A DNA stretch of 64,000 nucleotides from Thalassotalea sp. 1_MG-2023 (GTDB lineage Bacteria > Pseudomonadota > Gammaproteobacteria > Enterobacterales > Alteromonadaceae). The stretch is from assembly GCF_030546745.1 (NCBI RefSeq), contig NZ_JAUOPD010000005.1, forward strand, positions 62,001 to 126,000, read 5' to 3'. Shown here piece by piece: positions 9,559 to 18,553 of the stretch; the first letter of the stretch is position 1; every line of letters starts with the position of its first letter. Under the pieces are notes generated by a model. That model saw only the letters and a list, made by a program, of their open reading frames with translations, searched no databases and was not told the DNA's origin. The position numbers and the translations under genes were made by a program.

Positions 9559-10401
9559 ATGATTGATCAGGCAAGTGGCTTAAGAAAAATGCAACAGCAA
9601 AATCAAATTAAAGTCATAGCAGTTTCTGGGGGTAAAGGGGGAGTGGGTAAAACCAATGTCTCTCTTAATACGTCTATTGCCTTAGCTCAACTTGGGAAAA
9701 GAGTACTTGTACTTGATGCTGACTTAGGCTTAGCCAATGTTGATGTAATGCTTGGTTTACGTGTAAAACGTAATTTATCACATGTCATGTCAGGCGAGTG
9801 TGAACTCGACGATATTATTATTGAAGGCCCAGCAGGCATTAAAATTATTCCAGCGACTTCCGGTACGCAGTCAATGGTTGATCTTACACCCTCTGAACAT
9901 GCTGGATTAATTCGTGCTTTTAGCGATATGCAAACGCAATTTGATGTACTTATTGTTGATACCGCAGCAGGTATTTCAGATATGGTATTAAGCTTCGCTC
10001 GCGCGGCTCAAGACGTATTATTGGTTGTTTGTGATGAACCAACCTCAATCACCGATTGTTACGCATTAATGAAATTACTTAGCCGTGATCATGAAGTGTT
10101 TAAATTTAAAGTCGTTGCAAATATGGTAAGAAGTCCGAAAGAAGGACAGCAATTATTTGGCAAGCTTTCTAAAGTATCTGAACGATTCCTCGATGTTGCG
10201 CTAGAATTAGTGGGTGTCATTCCTTTTGATGAAAACATTCGTAACGCAGTAAGGAAGCAACAAGCTATTGTAGAAGCTTTTCCTGACTCGCCAGCAGCCA
10301 GGGCATTTAGAGCGCTAGCTCAAAAAATAACCAAGTGGCCAGTGCCAAACCATGCTTCAGGACACTTAGAGTTTTTTATAGAACAATTAATTGAAAACTA
10401 A
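9559..10401 (+). CDS. flhG: MinD-like ATPase FlhG (FleN), flagellar number regulator
   Basis: FlhG is a MinD/ParA-type ATPase that limits flagellar number by opposing FlhF and, in Vibrio and Pseudomonas, by restraining the master activator FlrA/FleQ. The deviant Walker A motif GGKGGVGKT spans residues 24-32, with both signature lysines, K26 and K31. An N-terminal activating stretch (DQASGLRKMQQQNQ) matches the segment that stimulates FlhF in this family. The 280-residue length is typical. fliA follows after 17 bases. Confidence 0.96.
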   Translation: MIDQASGLRKMQQQNQIKVIAVSGGKGGVGKTNVSLNTSIALAQLGKRVLVLDADLGLANVDVMLGLRVKRNLSHVMSGECELDDIIIEGPAGIKIIPATSGTQSMVDLTPSEHAGLIRAFSDMQTQFDVLIVDTAAGISDMVLSFARAAQDVLLVVCDEPTSITDCYALMKLLSRDHEVFKFKVVANMVRSPKEGQQLFGKLSKVSERFLDVALELVGVIPFDENIRNAVRKQQAIVEAFPDSPAARAFRALAQKITKWPVPNHASGHLEFFIEQLIEN

Positions 10402-10418
10402 TTCGAAGGTAAGCAATT

Positions 10419-11138
10419 TTGGGTAAAGCCAGTGCATACGGTTCGCAAATTGATAAAACGGCATTGCTTGAGCAGCATAGCAGTCTAGTAAAGCGTATCG
10501 CTTATCATCTACTCGCTCGCCTGCCTGCTAGTGTGATTGTTGATGATCTTATTCAATCGGGCATGATTGGTTTATTGGAAGCGGCAAATAACTTTGATAA
10601 TACCAAAGGTGCTAGCTTTGAAACTTTCGCGGGTATACGTATTCGTGGCGCAATGCTAGACGAGATACGTCGTGGTGACTGGACTCCCCGATCAGTACAT
10701 AAAAACAGCAGAATGGTCAGCGAAGCCATAAAAACCTTAGAAGCAGAACTAGGCAGAGATGTTTCTGATATTGAAGTAGCTGAAAAACTTGATATTTCGT
10801 TGAATGAGTACCATCATATTCTTAACGAAGTAAATGGCGGCAAAATCATAGGTATTGAAGATTTAGGTGTCAATGAAGATTCTGTTTCAAGCTTCGAAGA
10901 TAAAAACAATACTGATCCATATCAAAATATAGAACATGTAGTGTTTAAAAAGTCATTGGCAGAGTGCATTACTACTTTACCAGAGCGAGAAGCTTTAGTA
11001 CTGTCTCTGTATTACGACGAAGAATTGAATTTACGCGAAATTGGTCAAGTGCTCGATGTTAGTGAGTCGAGAGTTAGCCAGATTCATAGCCAAGCATTAC
11101 ATCGATTAAAAGCCCGTATGCAATCTTGGCAAAGTTAA
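10419..11138 (+). CDS. fliA: Flagellar sigma factor sigma-28 (FliA)
   Basis: FliA directs RNA polymerase to late flagellar and chemotaxis promoters. The TTG start gives 239 residues with sigma region 2 (about 20-95, DLIQSGMIGLLEAANNFD and FETFAGIRIRGAMLDEIRR), region 3 and region 4 (about 180-235, LPEREALVLSLYYDEELNLREI and a helix-turn-helix). No ATG lies upstream in frame and the distance to flhG is 17 bases, so TTG is the best start. Placement after flhG is standard for polar systems. Confidence 0.97.
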   Translation: MGKASAYGSQIDKTALLEQHSSLVKRIAYHLLARLPASVIVDDLIQSGMIGLLEAANNFDNTKGASFETFAGIRIRGAMLDEIRRGDWTPRSVHKNSRMVSEAIKTLEAELGRDVSDIEVAEKLDISLNEYHHILNEVNGGKIIGIEDLGVNEDSVSSFEDKNNTDPYQNIEHVVFKKSLAECITTLPEREALVLSLYYDEELNLREIGQVLDVSESRVSQIHSQALHRLKARMQSWQS

Positions 11139-11185
11139 GTACAATATATTTATAAGCATTTAGAATTAAGTCCCTGGAGGGTGCC

Positions 11186-11569
11186 TTGGATAAAAATATG
11201 AAAGTACTTGTTGTTGACGACTTTTCAACAATGAGACGTATCGTAAAAAACTTACTACGTGATTTAGGGTTCACTAATATTCAAGAAGCAGACGACGGCA
11301 GTACAGCTTTACCTATGCTTAAAGAAGGTGATTTTGATTTTGTCGTTACTGATTGGAATATGCCAGGGATGCAAGGTATCGATTTACTCAAAGCGATACG
11401 AGCAGATGCAAGTTTATCGCATATACCTGTTTTAATGGTAACAGCTGAAGCTAAGAAAGAACAAATCGTGATGGCTGCGCAAGCGGGTGTTAACGGTTAT
11501 ATTGTGAAGCCTTTTACTGCAGCAACGTTAAAAACTAAGCTTGATAAAATTTTTGAGCGTTTAGGATAA
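11186..11569 (+). CDS. cheY: Chemotaxis response regulator CheY
   Basis: CheY carries the phosphoryl signal from CheA to FliM at the flagellar switch. The single receiver domain of 127 residues has the acidic pocket D11/D12, the phospho-acceptor D56 in VVTDWNMPG, and the Lys of the VKPF motif. A strong GGAGG site five bases before a TTG supports that start (MDKNMKVL); the alternative ATG four codons later would sit too far from it. Vibrio CheY proteins also carry this short N-terminal extension. Confidence 0.97.
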   Translation: MDKNMKVLVVDDFSTMRRIVKNLLRDLGFTNIQEADDGSTALPMLKEGDFDFVVTDWNMPGMQGIDLLKAIRADASLSHIPVLMVTAEAKKEQIVMAAQAGVNGYIVKPFTAATLKTKLDKIFERLG

Positions 11570-11596
11570 TAACGAGTTGCCACGTAAGGACGTTGC

Positions 11597-12340
11597 ATGA
11601 GTATAAATAACGGTGTCCATGTTTCATTGGAACAGGCAAAAATGTTGGTTGAATATTTAGAAACCGATCAACAAGATAAAGCAGATGAATTAATTGCCGA
11701 AATTCAAAACCCGATTAATTCCGAGTTATTTGCTGAAATTGGTAAATTAACTCGTCAACTTCATGACTCATTGATGAATTTTCAGCTAGATTCGCGATTG
11801 AACGATTTAGCTACAGCAGATATTCCTGATGCAAAAGAACGATTAAATTATGTGATCAGTCGTACAGAAGATGCTGCCAACAAAACGATGGATGCGGTTG
11901 AATCTATCTTCCCTGTTGTTAATACCATTCAACACCAAATTAGCACAGTTAAACCGCTGTGGAATAAACTGATGCATAATAATTTAGATGTCGGTGAGTT
12001 TAAATCTTTATGTCATGATATTGACGTATTACTGAAAACCTCAGAACGTGAAACTGAGCGTATGCATGGTTTAATGACTGATGTATTAATGGCGCAAGAT
12101 TTCCAAGATTTAACCGGACAAGTTATTCGAAAAGTGATTGATCTGGTTAGAGAAGTAGAAGATAGCTTAATTAATATGTTGACGGCTTTTGGTGTCACAA
12201 GTGAAAGTATGCAGGGTACGGGTAAGCCATCGGTTGGTGAAAACCTCGTTGAAGGCCCAATTGTTAATAAAGATAATCGAGATGACGTAGTTGCTGATCA
12301 AGACGATGTTGATGATCTTTTATCAAGTTTAGGATTCTAA
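11597..12340 (+). CDS. cheZ: CheY-P phosphatase CheZ
   Basis: CheZ dephosphorylates CheY-P. The 247-residue protein is mostly helical with the catalytic-region sequence LMAQDFQDLTGQVIRKV, which contains the conserved Asp and Gln of the CheZ active site. The last residues, DDVDDLLSSLGF, form the C-terminal CheY-docking helix seen across CheZ proteins. It lies 27 bases after cheY and 13 bases before cheA. Confidence 0.96.
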   Translation: MSINNGVHVSLEQAKMLVEYLETDQQDKADELIAEIQNPINSELFAEIGKLTRQLHDSLMNFQLDSRLNDLATADIPDAKERLNYVISRTEDAANKTMDAVESIFPVVNTIQHQISTVKPLWNKLMHNNLDVGEFKSLCHDIDVLLKTSERETERMHGLMTDVLMAQDFQDLTGQVIRKVIDLVREVEDSLINMLTAFGVTSESMQGTGKPSVGENLVEGPIVNKDNRDDVVADQDDVDDLLSSLGF

Positions 12341-12353
12341 TAGGAGTTGCTGG

Positions 12354-14453
12354 ATGTCATACGAAGCAGATGAAGAAATTCTTCAAGATTTTCTAATCGA
12401 AGCAGGTGAAATACTTGAAAGCTTATCTGAGCAACTTGTTGAACTCGAAAATGATCCAGATAATGCTGATCTCTTAAACGCTATTTTTCGCGGTTTTCAT
12501 ACGGTCAAAGGCGGTGCAGGTTTCTTATCGTTAACTGAACTTGTTGATGTTTGTCATGGCGCTGAGAATATCTTTGATATTTTACGTAATGGTCAACGTA
12601 GTGTAACACCTGAACTTATGGATGTTATTCTGCAAGGGTTAGATACGATTAATGATATGTTTGCCTTGGTGCAAGCTCGTGAAGAACTGATTCCTGCCGA
12701 TCCAGCATTATTAGCAGAATTACACCGCCTAAGTTCTCCAGAAGGCGCAGAACCAGTTGTCGCAACACCTGAAATGCCGACACAAGTCGTATCAACAGAC
12801 ACACCAAGCAATGATGCATCGTCAGATGAAATGTCTGAAGATGAGTTCGAACGCTTATTAGATGAATTACATGGTGGTGGCTCACCTAGTTCGCCGCCAG
12901 CACAAAGTACTGCCACTGCAGCTAGCTCAGAAAATTCCAGCAATGACATCACTGACGATGAATTTGAGAATCTACTAGATGAACTTCATGGTCAAGGTGC
13001 TTTTGCACCCACTGTTGGCGTAAAACCTGAAGCTACAAACAATGATGAAATCAACGATGATGATTTTGAAAGTCTTCTTGATGAATTGCATGGTAAAGGT
13101 AAAGCGCCTCAAACAAGCAGCAACCAAACACCAGAAGCGGTTGCCCAACCTAAGCCTGTTCAAGCAACAGCACCAAAGCCAGCTGAACAACCAACTGCAG
13201 CGGCTAAGCCAGTTGCCAAAGCACCAGCGAAAAAACCTGCGGATAAACAAAATGCCCCGCAAGGTGAAACAACCGTTCGTGTTGATACCCAGCGTCTTGA
13301 TCAAATTATGAACATGGTTGGTGAATTAGTATTAGTGCGTAATAGGCTGACAAGTTTAGGCATGACCAAAGAAGACGAAGATCTTACCAAAGCCGTATCT
13401 AATTTAGATGCGGTAACAACTGACTTACAAGGTGCGGTGATGAAAACTCGCATGCAGCCTATTAAGAAAGTTTTTGGGCGTTTCCCACGTGTAGTACGAG
13501 ATCTTGCCAGAAGTTTAAATAAAGAAATTAAGTTAATATTAGAAGGTGAAGAAACTGATCTCGATAAGAACCTTGTCGAGGCACTTGCTGATCCTTTGGT
13601 GCATTTGGTGCGTAATTCGGTTGATCATGGCATTGAAACACCAAGTGCTCGAGAAGAAAACGGTAAACCGCGTGAAGGTACGGTTATTTTATCAGCTTCA
13701 CAAGAAGGTGATCATATCCTACTGACCATTAGAGATGATGGTGCAGGGATGAACGCTGAAAAACTAAAAGAAATTGCCATTGAGCGCGGTGTATTAGATG
13801 CTGATGCAGCAGCAAGAATGTCTGACTCTGACGCTTTTAATCTTATTTTTGCCCCAGGTTTTTCAACAAAAACTGAGATTTCGGAAGTGTCGGGCCGTGG
13901 TGTTGGAATGGACGTTGTTAAAACGAAAATTACCCAATTGAACGGTACGGTAAATATAGATTCTGAATTAGGTGTTGGTACGGTACTTGAGATTAAAGTC
14001 CCACTTACTTTAGCTATTTTACCTACATTAATGGTGGTCGTTGGTGAACAAACTTTCGCGTTACCACTTGCCGCAGTTAATGAAATTTTCCATTTAGACT
14101 TAACGAATACCAATGTAGTTGATAGCCAACTAACAATCATTGTACGAGAAAAAGCGATCCCGTTATTTTATCTTGATCAATGGTTAGTGAGAGACTTCAA
14201 AGAAAAACCGAGAGATAAAGGGCATGTTGTCATTGTTCAATTAGGTGCTCAACAAATTGGCTTTGTGGTAGACAGTTTGATCGGGCAGGAAGAAGTCGTG
14301 ATTAAACCGCTTGATCGTTTATTACATGGCACCCCTGGTATGGCAGGCGCAACAATAACAAGTGACGGTGGTATAGCATTAATTATTGATGTACCAAGCA
14401 TGTTAAAATTTTATGCGAAAAAATCCGCGGTAAATAAAAAATTGCGTTCATAA
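12354..14453 (+). CDS. cheA: Chemotaxis histidine kinase CheA
   Basis: CheA phosphorylates CheY and CheB in response to chemoreceptors. The 699-residue protein has an HPt domain (about 5-105) with phospho-acceptor H49 in the FHTVKGGAGF motif, a long low-complexity linker (about 125-300), a dimerisation domain from about 303, the HATPase domain (about 365-545, with RNSVDHGIE, DDGAGM and GRGVGMDVV boxes) and a C-terminal CheW-like domain (about 550-690). No folded P2 domain is evident. Instead the linker carries three near-identical 12-residue repeats, [DE]-[ED]-F-E-x-L-L-D-E-L-H-G, at 163-174, 202-213 and 236-247. These resemble the docking ends of FliM and CheZ from this same locus. Confidence 0.97.
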   Translation: MSYEADEEILQDFLIEAGEILESLSEQLVELENDPDNADLLNAIFRGFHTVKGGAGFLSLTELVDVCHGAENIFDILRNGQRSVTPELMDVILQGLDTINDMFALVQAREELIPADPALLAELHRLSSPEGAEPVVATPEMPTQVVSTDTPSNDASSDEMSEDEFERLLDELHGGGSPSSPPAQSTATAASSENSSNDITDDEFENLLDELHGQGAFAPTVGVKPEATNNDEINDDDFESLLDELHGKGKAPQTSSNQTPEAVAQPKPVQATAPKPAEQPTAAAKPVAKAPAKKPADKQNAPQGETTVRVDTQRLDQIMNMVGELVLVRNRLTSLGMTKEDEDLTKAVSNLDAVTTDLQGAVMKTRMQPIKKVFGRFPRVVRDLARSLNKEIKLILEGEETDLDKNLVEALADPLVHLVRNSVDHGIETPSAREENGKPREGTVILSASQEGDHILLTIRDDGAGMNAEKLKEIAIERGVLDADAAARMSDSDAFNLIFAPGFSTKTEISEVSGRGVGMDVVKTKITQLNGTVNIDSELGVGTVLEIKVPLTLAILPTLMVVVGEQTFALPLAAVNEIFHLDLTNTNVVDSQLTIIVREKAIPLFYLDQWLVRDFKEKPRDKGHVVIVQLGAQQIGFVVDSLIGQEEVVIKPLDRLLHGTPGMAGATITSDGGIALIIDVPSMLKFYAKKSAVNKKLRS

Positions 14454-14485
14454 TTAACGATAACAATACGCAAAAGAGATATTAA

Positions 14486-15598
14486 ATGGCCTATAAAGTT
14501 CTGGTTGTTGATGATTCGAGTTTTTTTAGACGTCGAGTCACTGACATTATTAATAGTGATGAGAACTTAACGGTTATAGACGTTGCTGTTAATGGCATTG
14601 AGGCAGTAGAAAAAGCAAAGTCTTTAAAGCCTGATGTAATAACTATGGACATAGAAATGCCATTACTTAACGGTATTGAAGCTGTTAAGCAAATAATGGC
14701 TAATTCCCCAATCCCTATTTTAATGTTCTCATCTTTAACCCATCAAGGCGCTAAGGCGACGCTTGATGCACTTGATGCAGGTGCGCTCGACTTTCTGCCG
14801 AAAAAATTCAATGAAATTGCGAATGCAAATAGTGACGCTGGCAGTATATTACGTAGCCGAGTATTAGAAATTGCTCGCAAAAGGCTGAGTGCTCGACGAG
14901 TAGGTACTAGGCCATTAACGAGAACCCCCCTTACTAAACCAAGTACCACATCTGCTAGTAATAGTGCGGGAAATACACTAGTTAAACGGCCTGTTGCTAA
15001 TATTCGCCCATCGGGAAAATCATATAAACTCTTAGCAATCGGTACCTCAACTGGCGGGCCGGTTGCTTTACAAAAAATATTGACTCAACTCCCGCAAAAT
15101 TTTCCTTTGCCAATTATAATGGTACAACATATGCCAGCTGCCTTTACTAAAGCTTTTGCTATGCGTTTAGACAGCTTATGCAAAATAAGTGTCCGTGAAG
15201 CAGAAAACGGGGATGTGTTAAAACCAGGCGTAGCTTACCTAGCACCAGGCGGCACTCAGATGCTGATTGAAGGTAAAGAAAACCATGCTAAGCTAAAAGT
15301 AGTGGTTGATGATACTGATAGAATTGCTTTTAAGCCTAGTGTTGATGTGAGTTTTGGTTCAGCAGCTAAAGTTTTTTCTGGCTCTGTACTCGGAATTATT
15401 CTTACGGGTATGGGTTCTGATGGCAGAGAAGGTTCACGAATGCTTAAAGCAAAGGGAGCGACTATCTGGGCACAAGACGAAGAAAGCTGTGTTGTTTATG
15501 GCATGCCCCAAGCCGTTGCTAAAGCGGGTATATCAACAGCAGATTTACCTTTACTTGAATTTCCTAACGCTATTTTGAAAGAAATACAGTACGGATAG
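14486..15598 (+). CDS. cheB: Protein-glutamate methylesterase CheB
   Basis: CheB removes methyl groups from chemoreceptors during adaptation and deamidates receptor glutamines. The 370-residue protein has an N-terminal receiver domain with phospho-acceptor D55 (TMDIEMP), a Thr/Ser/Arg-rich linker (about 130-175) and a methylesterase domain. The catalytic triad is visible as S188 in GTSTGG, H215 in QHMP and D312 in GMGSDG. It follows cheA by 32 bases, the usual placement. Confidence 0.97.
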   Translation: MAYKVLVVDDSSFFRRRVTDIINSDENLTVIDVAVNGIEAVEKAKSLKPDVITMDIEMPLLNGIEAVKQIMANSPIPILMFSSLTHQGAKATLDALDAGALDFLPKKFNEIANANSDAGSILRSRVLEIARKRLSARRVGTRPLTRTPLTKPSTTSASNSAGNTLVKRPVANIRPSGKSYKLLAIGTSTGGPVALQKILTQLPQNFPLPIIMVQHMPAAFTKAFAMRLDSLCKISVREAENGDVLKPGVAYLAPGGTQMLIEGKENHAKLKVVVDDTDRIAFKPSVDVSFGSAAKVFSGSVLGIILTGMGSDGREGSRMLKAKGATIWAQDEESCVVYGMPQAVAKAGISTADLPLLEFPNAILKEIQYG

Positions 15599-15624
15599 CA
15601 CCGTAGTGCTATATAGGTGATAAC

Positions 15625-16407
15625 TTGTTAGTTTGGACAGTTGCAAATCAAAAGGGTGGTGTGGGTAAAACAACCACAACAATTTCGATTGGCGGTTTAT
15701 TAGCCGAGCAAGGTAAACGCGTTTTACTTGTTGATACTGATCCTCACGCATCATTAAGCTATTACTTTGGTATAGAGTCTGAAGATCTTGAATTAAGCGT
15801 TTATGACCTGTTTACGCAAGTGTCTACCAAAGAACAGATCATGCAAAGCCTGTGTCCTACACAATATAAAAATATTGATATATTACCCGCCACCATGGGT
15901 TTAGCTACGTTAGATAGAGCATTAGGTGCAAAAGGCGGTATGGGCTTAGTACTCAAAAAAGCCATTGCGCAACTTCATGGTGAGTATGATGTAGTCTTGA
16001 TGGATTGCCCACCAGTATTAGGGGTTTTAATGGTGAATGCACTTGCCGCTGCAGATCGTATTATTGTGCCAGTACAAACTGAATTTTTAGCGTTGAAAGG
16101 GTTAGATCGAATGATGAAAACGCTTGATATTATGCAAGGTGAGCAACAAGATCCTTTTACCTATACAATAGTGCCAACCATGTTTGATAAACGAACCAAA
16201 GCATCACTTTTAGCATACCGAAAGCTTCAAGAAGTCTATGGTAACACCGTTTGGCAAGGAGTTATCCCGATAGATACAAACTTTAGAAATGCCAGCTTAG
16301 CACAAAAAATACCTTCTGATTTTCAAGCTTCAACGCGAGGGGTTACAGCCTATAAAAACTTGTTAGATTATCTTTTATCTCTTGAAAGTATTCAGGAGCG
16401 TCATTAA
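15625..16407 (+). CDS. parC: ParA-like ATPase ParC, polar chemotaxis-array localisation
   Basis: ParC is a ParA-family ATPase that in Vibrio recruits chemotaxis arrays to the old pole and segregates them at division. The 260-residue protein has a deviant Walker A motif with K10 and K15 (NQKGGVGKTTT), and DxDPHAS and DCPP motifs. The TTG start is supported by an AGGTGA site a few bases upstream and gives the family-typical VWTVANQKGG opening. Position between cheB and parP identifies it as ParC rather than a chromosome-partition ParA. Its stop shares one base with parP. Confidence 0.9.
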   Translation: MLVWTVANQKGGVGKTTTTISIGGLLAEQGKRVLLVDTDPHASLSYYFGIESEDLELSVYDLFTQVSTKEQIMQSLCPTQYKNIDILPATMGLATLDRALGAKGGMGLVLKKAIAQLHGEYDVVLMDCPPVLGVLMVNALAAADRIIVPVQTEFLALKGLDRMMKTLDIMQGEQQDPFTYTIVPTMFDKRTKASLLAYRKLQEVYGNTVWQGVIPIDTNFRNASLAQKIPSDFQASTRGVTAYKNLLDYLLSLESIQERH

Positions 16408-17213
16408 TGGCTGCAAAAGGTAAAGGCTCGTTAAGTGCAAGCAAAGGTTTAATGAAAAATTATCTGTCTGAATTATTAACAGAAGATCCCGTTGAGCCTA
16501 TTCTAGAACAGAAAAAACAGTTAGATCAGTTATTACAGCAAGCAAGTGTGACGCACAATGTTGATGAAAAACAACTTGATGTTATCACTTCTGCAAAGTC
16601 GTTAAATAAACCCCCTGAGATAACAGCTAAAGCTGAAATAAAAGCCAAAGAGAAAACGGCTGAACCACAAATAAAAGTACCAGCGACTACAGAAGAACCT
16701 GAAGCAATTACCACACGTAAGAGTAAAGCTGAATTTACCGTTAAACCTGAAAAAAACTATCGTAAAGGAGCTTTTCAGGCAATGTTTTTCGATGTGGCAG
16801 GGCTTATTGTTGCGGTACCTCTTATTGAATTAGGCGGTATTCATAACGTAGATAAAACCAATAGTTTAATGGGTAAACCCGCTTGGTTTAAAGGTGTTAT
16901 GCTACACAGAGACGAAAAAATTAATGTTGTTGATACCGCACAATGGATAATGCCGGAAAAATGTAATGAGACACTAATTAATTCATTGAACTATCAGTAT
17001 GTTATAATGTTAAATAACAGTCAGTGGGGCTTGTTGGCTGAGAATCTAATTGATACGGTAACCTTAGAACAAGACGACGTAAAATGGTTAACAGATTCAA
17101 CGAAGCGTCCATGGTTAGCGGGCTTAATAAAAGAACGTATGTGTGCATTAATTGATGTAGACGCATTAATCAAGATGTTAAGTGATGGTGCTAATATTCA
17201 TCAAAATACTTGA
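16407..17213 (+). CDS. parP: ParP, CheW-like chemotaxis-array partner of ParC
   Basis: ParP links ParC to the array: in Vibrio its C-terminal AIF domain, which is CheW-like, binds CheA and receptors while the N-terminal part binds ParC. Here residues 1-115 form a low-complexity Lys/Glu/Pro/Ala-rich region and residues about 120-262 form a CheW-like domain (MFFDVAGLIVAVPLIELGGI, then WFKGVMLHRDEKINVVDTAQ). The ATG overlaps the parC stop by one base (TAATG). No repeat or frame damage is seen. Confidence 0.88.
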   Translation: MAAKGKGSLSASKGLMKNYLSELLTEDPVEPILEQKKQLDQLLQQASVTHNVDEKQLDVITSAKSLNKPPEITAKAEIKAKEKTAEPQIKVPATTEEPEAITTRKSKAEFTVKPEKNYRKGAFQAMFFDVAGLIVAVPLIELGGIHNVDKTNSLMGKPAWFKGVMLHRDEKINVVDTAQWIMPEKCNETLINSLNYQYVIMLNNSQWGLLAENLIDTVTLEQDDVKWLTDSTKRPWLAGLIKERMCALIDVDALIKMLSDGANIHQNT

Positions 17214-17235
17214 ACACGTAAGAATTAATTTGATG

Positions 17236-17264
17236 TATTAACAAGGTAAATCTATCTTTATAAT
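17236..17264 (+). promoter_or_regulatory. Possible sigma-70 promoter before cheW
   Basis: The 88-base parP-cheW gap contains a perfect TATAAT (17259-17264). The upstream TTAACA (17238-17243) is only 15 bases away, short for a -35 box. It could give cheW a separate transcript; the case is weak. Confidence 0.3.
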
Positions 17265-17301
17265 AGGTTTTTGAAGAATTAACGCGAAAGAGGCGAGCGG
17301 T

Positions 17302-17796
17302 ATGTCTGATGAAAGACGCAGTGCAAGTGATAACGTAGACACTAATGATGAAGTACTTCAGTGGGTAACGTTTAAGCTAGATAGCGAAACTTACGGCATT
17401 AATGTAATGCAAGTTCAAGAAGTGTTACGTTATAGTGAAATAGCACCAGTACCTGGCGCACCGGTTTATGTGCTGGGCATTATCAATTTACGTGGTAACG
17501 TTGTTACTGTCATTGATACCCGTTCACGATTCGGTTTGCCATCATCCGAAGTCACGGATAATACAAGAATTGTCATCATTGAATCTGAAAAGCAAGTGAT
17601 AGGAATTTTAGTCGATAGCGTTGCTGAAGTGGTTTATTTAAAAGCGTCTGAAATTGATATTGCCCCAAATGTTGGTAACGAAGAAAGTGCTAAATTTATT
17701 CAAGGTGTATCAAACCGAGACGGTGAATTACTTATTTTAGTTGATTTAAATAAGTTACTAACTGACGACGAGTGGGATGAATTGAAGCAATTCTAA
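17302..17796 (+). CDS. cheW: Chemotaxis coupling protein CheW
   Basis: CheW connects chemoreceptors with CheA. The 164-residue single-domain protein has a short polar N-terminus, then the CheW fold (about 20-160) with LDSETYGINVMQVQEVLRY, PGAPVYVLGIINLRGNVV and VIDTRSRFGLP motifs. A ribosome site (AAAGAGGCGAG) precedes the ATG. It lies after parP, as in Vibrio and Shewanella polar loci. Confidence 0.97.
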   Translation: MSDERRSASDNVDTNDEVLQWVTFKLDSETYGINVMQVQEVLRYSEIAPVPGAPVYVLGIINLRGNVVTVIDTRSRFGLPSSEVTDNTRIVIIESEKQVIGILVDSVAEVVYLKASEIDIAPNVGNEESAKFIQGVSNRDGELLILVDLNKLLTDDEWDELKQF

Positions 17797-17811
17797 GTAG
17801 TTGCCACTGAG

Positions 17812-18303
17812 GTGGCAAATACCATAAACATTATGAATGAGCTACTCAACTATATTGAATATGCAGTTATTGCGTGCTTGCTGCTACTGATCATTATTTG
17901 TTTTGTTAAAATAATGAATCTTTCAAGAAAAACAGCGTACTTAACCACTCAACTTTCCGGTTTGGAAATTCTTGTTACAGATTTACAACAAGAGTTGATG
18001 AACACTTCGAAGACCGTTAACGATAAATTATCTATAGCAGCTGATTGGCAAGTAGAACAAGAACAAGTTAGTGGTCAATTAACTCACCGAACAAATGCAT
18101 TGAAAGATTCAATCGCTACATTACAAGCAGAATTAGCTGAATTTGTGCAACAACAACCTGAAGACAAATTATATTCACGCGCGCAAAAAATGGTCAAATT
18201 AGGCGCTGATGTTGATGAACTGATGACAGAATGCCAATTGCCTAGAATAGAAGCTGAAATGTTAATTGCTATGCATAAGAAAAATAATAAACCTACAAGC
18301 TAA
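17812..18303 (+). CDS. DUF2802 family membrane-anchored protein
   Basis: This 163-residue protein has one N-terminal membrane segment (about 15-33), a coiled-coil-like region (about 38-110) and a C-terminal part (about 122-157, YSRAQKMVKLGADVDELMTECQLPRIEAEMLI when read in pieces) that looks like a small helical DNA-binding-like DUF2802 domain. Proteins of this type sit at the end of chemotaxis operons in polar-flagellated gammaproteobacteria; the function is not established. The GTG start lies 15 bases after cheW; an in-frame ATG at 17833 is possible. Confidence 0.75.
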   Translation: MANTINIMNELLNYIEYAVIACLLLLIIICFVKIMNLSRKTAYLTTQLSGLEILVTDLQQELMNTSKTVNDKLSIAADWQVEQEQVSGQLTHRTNALKDSIATLQAELAEFVQQQPEDKLYSRAQKMVKLGADVDELMTECQLPRIEAEMLIAMHKKNNKPTS

Positions 18304-18306
18304 TTG

Positions 18307-18322
18307 TGGAACGTGTGGTGCT
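18307..18322 (+). promoter_or_regulatory. Weak sigma-54-like -24/-12 element after the chemotaxis block
   Basis: Immediately after the DUF2802 stop, TGGAACG is followed by GTGCT with GG (18308-18309) and GC (18320-18321) 10 bases apart, the RpoN spacing. One mismatch lies in each half. The next gene, mlaA, starts 230 bases downstream, so its target is unclear and chance is a real option. Confidence 0.25.
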
Positions 18323-18553
18323 TTCAGATAATATTGTTGTCTAGATTCAAAAGTTCACCAAAAATCAAGGCACCTTTTCCACGCTGTACAAAGAAATTAG
18401 CGCTATCAACGACGAGTTGATTTTATTAAATCTTACATTTTTTATAAACTTTTCTACTTAATTTCACGTGTTAAATGCTATATCGCGGCGTTAGCTCGTG
18501 CTAAACTTTGCTCGGAATTTTTTAAGCTTAGATTTTCTTAAGGAAAGAGTACG

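Noticed and set aside
12975-13304. Antisense open frame over the CheA linker
   Set aside because: It reflects the repetitive low-complexity coding sequence of the CheA linker and has no ribosome site or domain.
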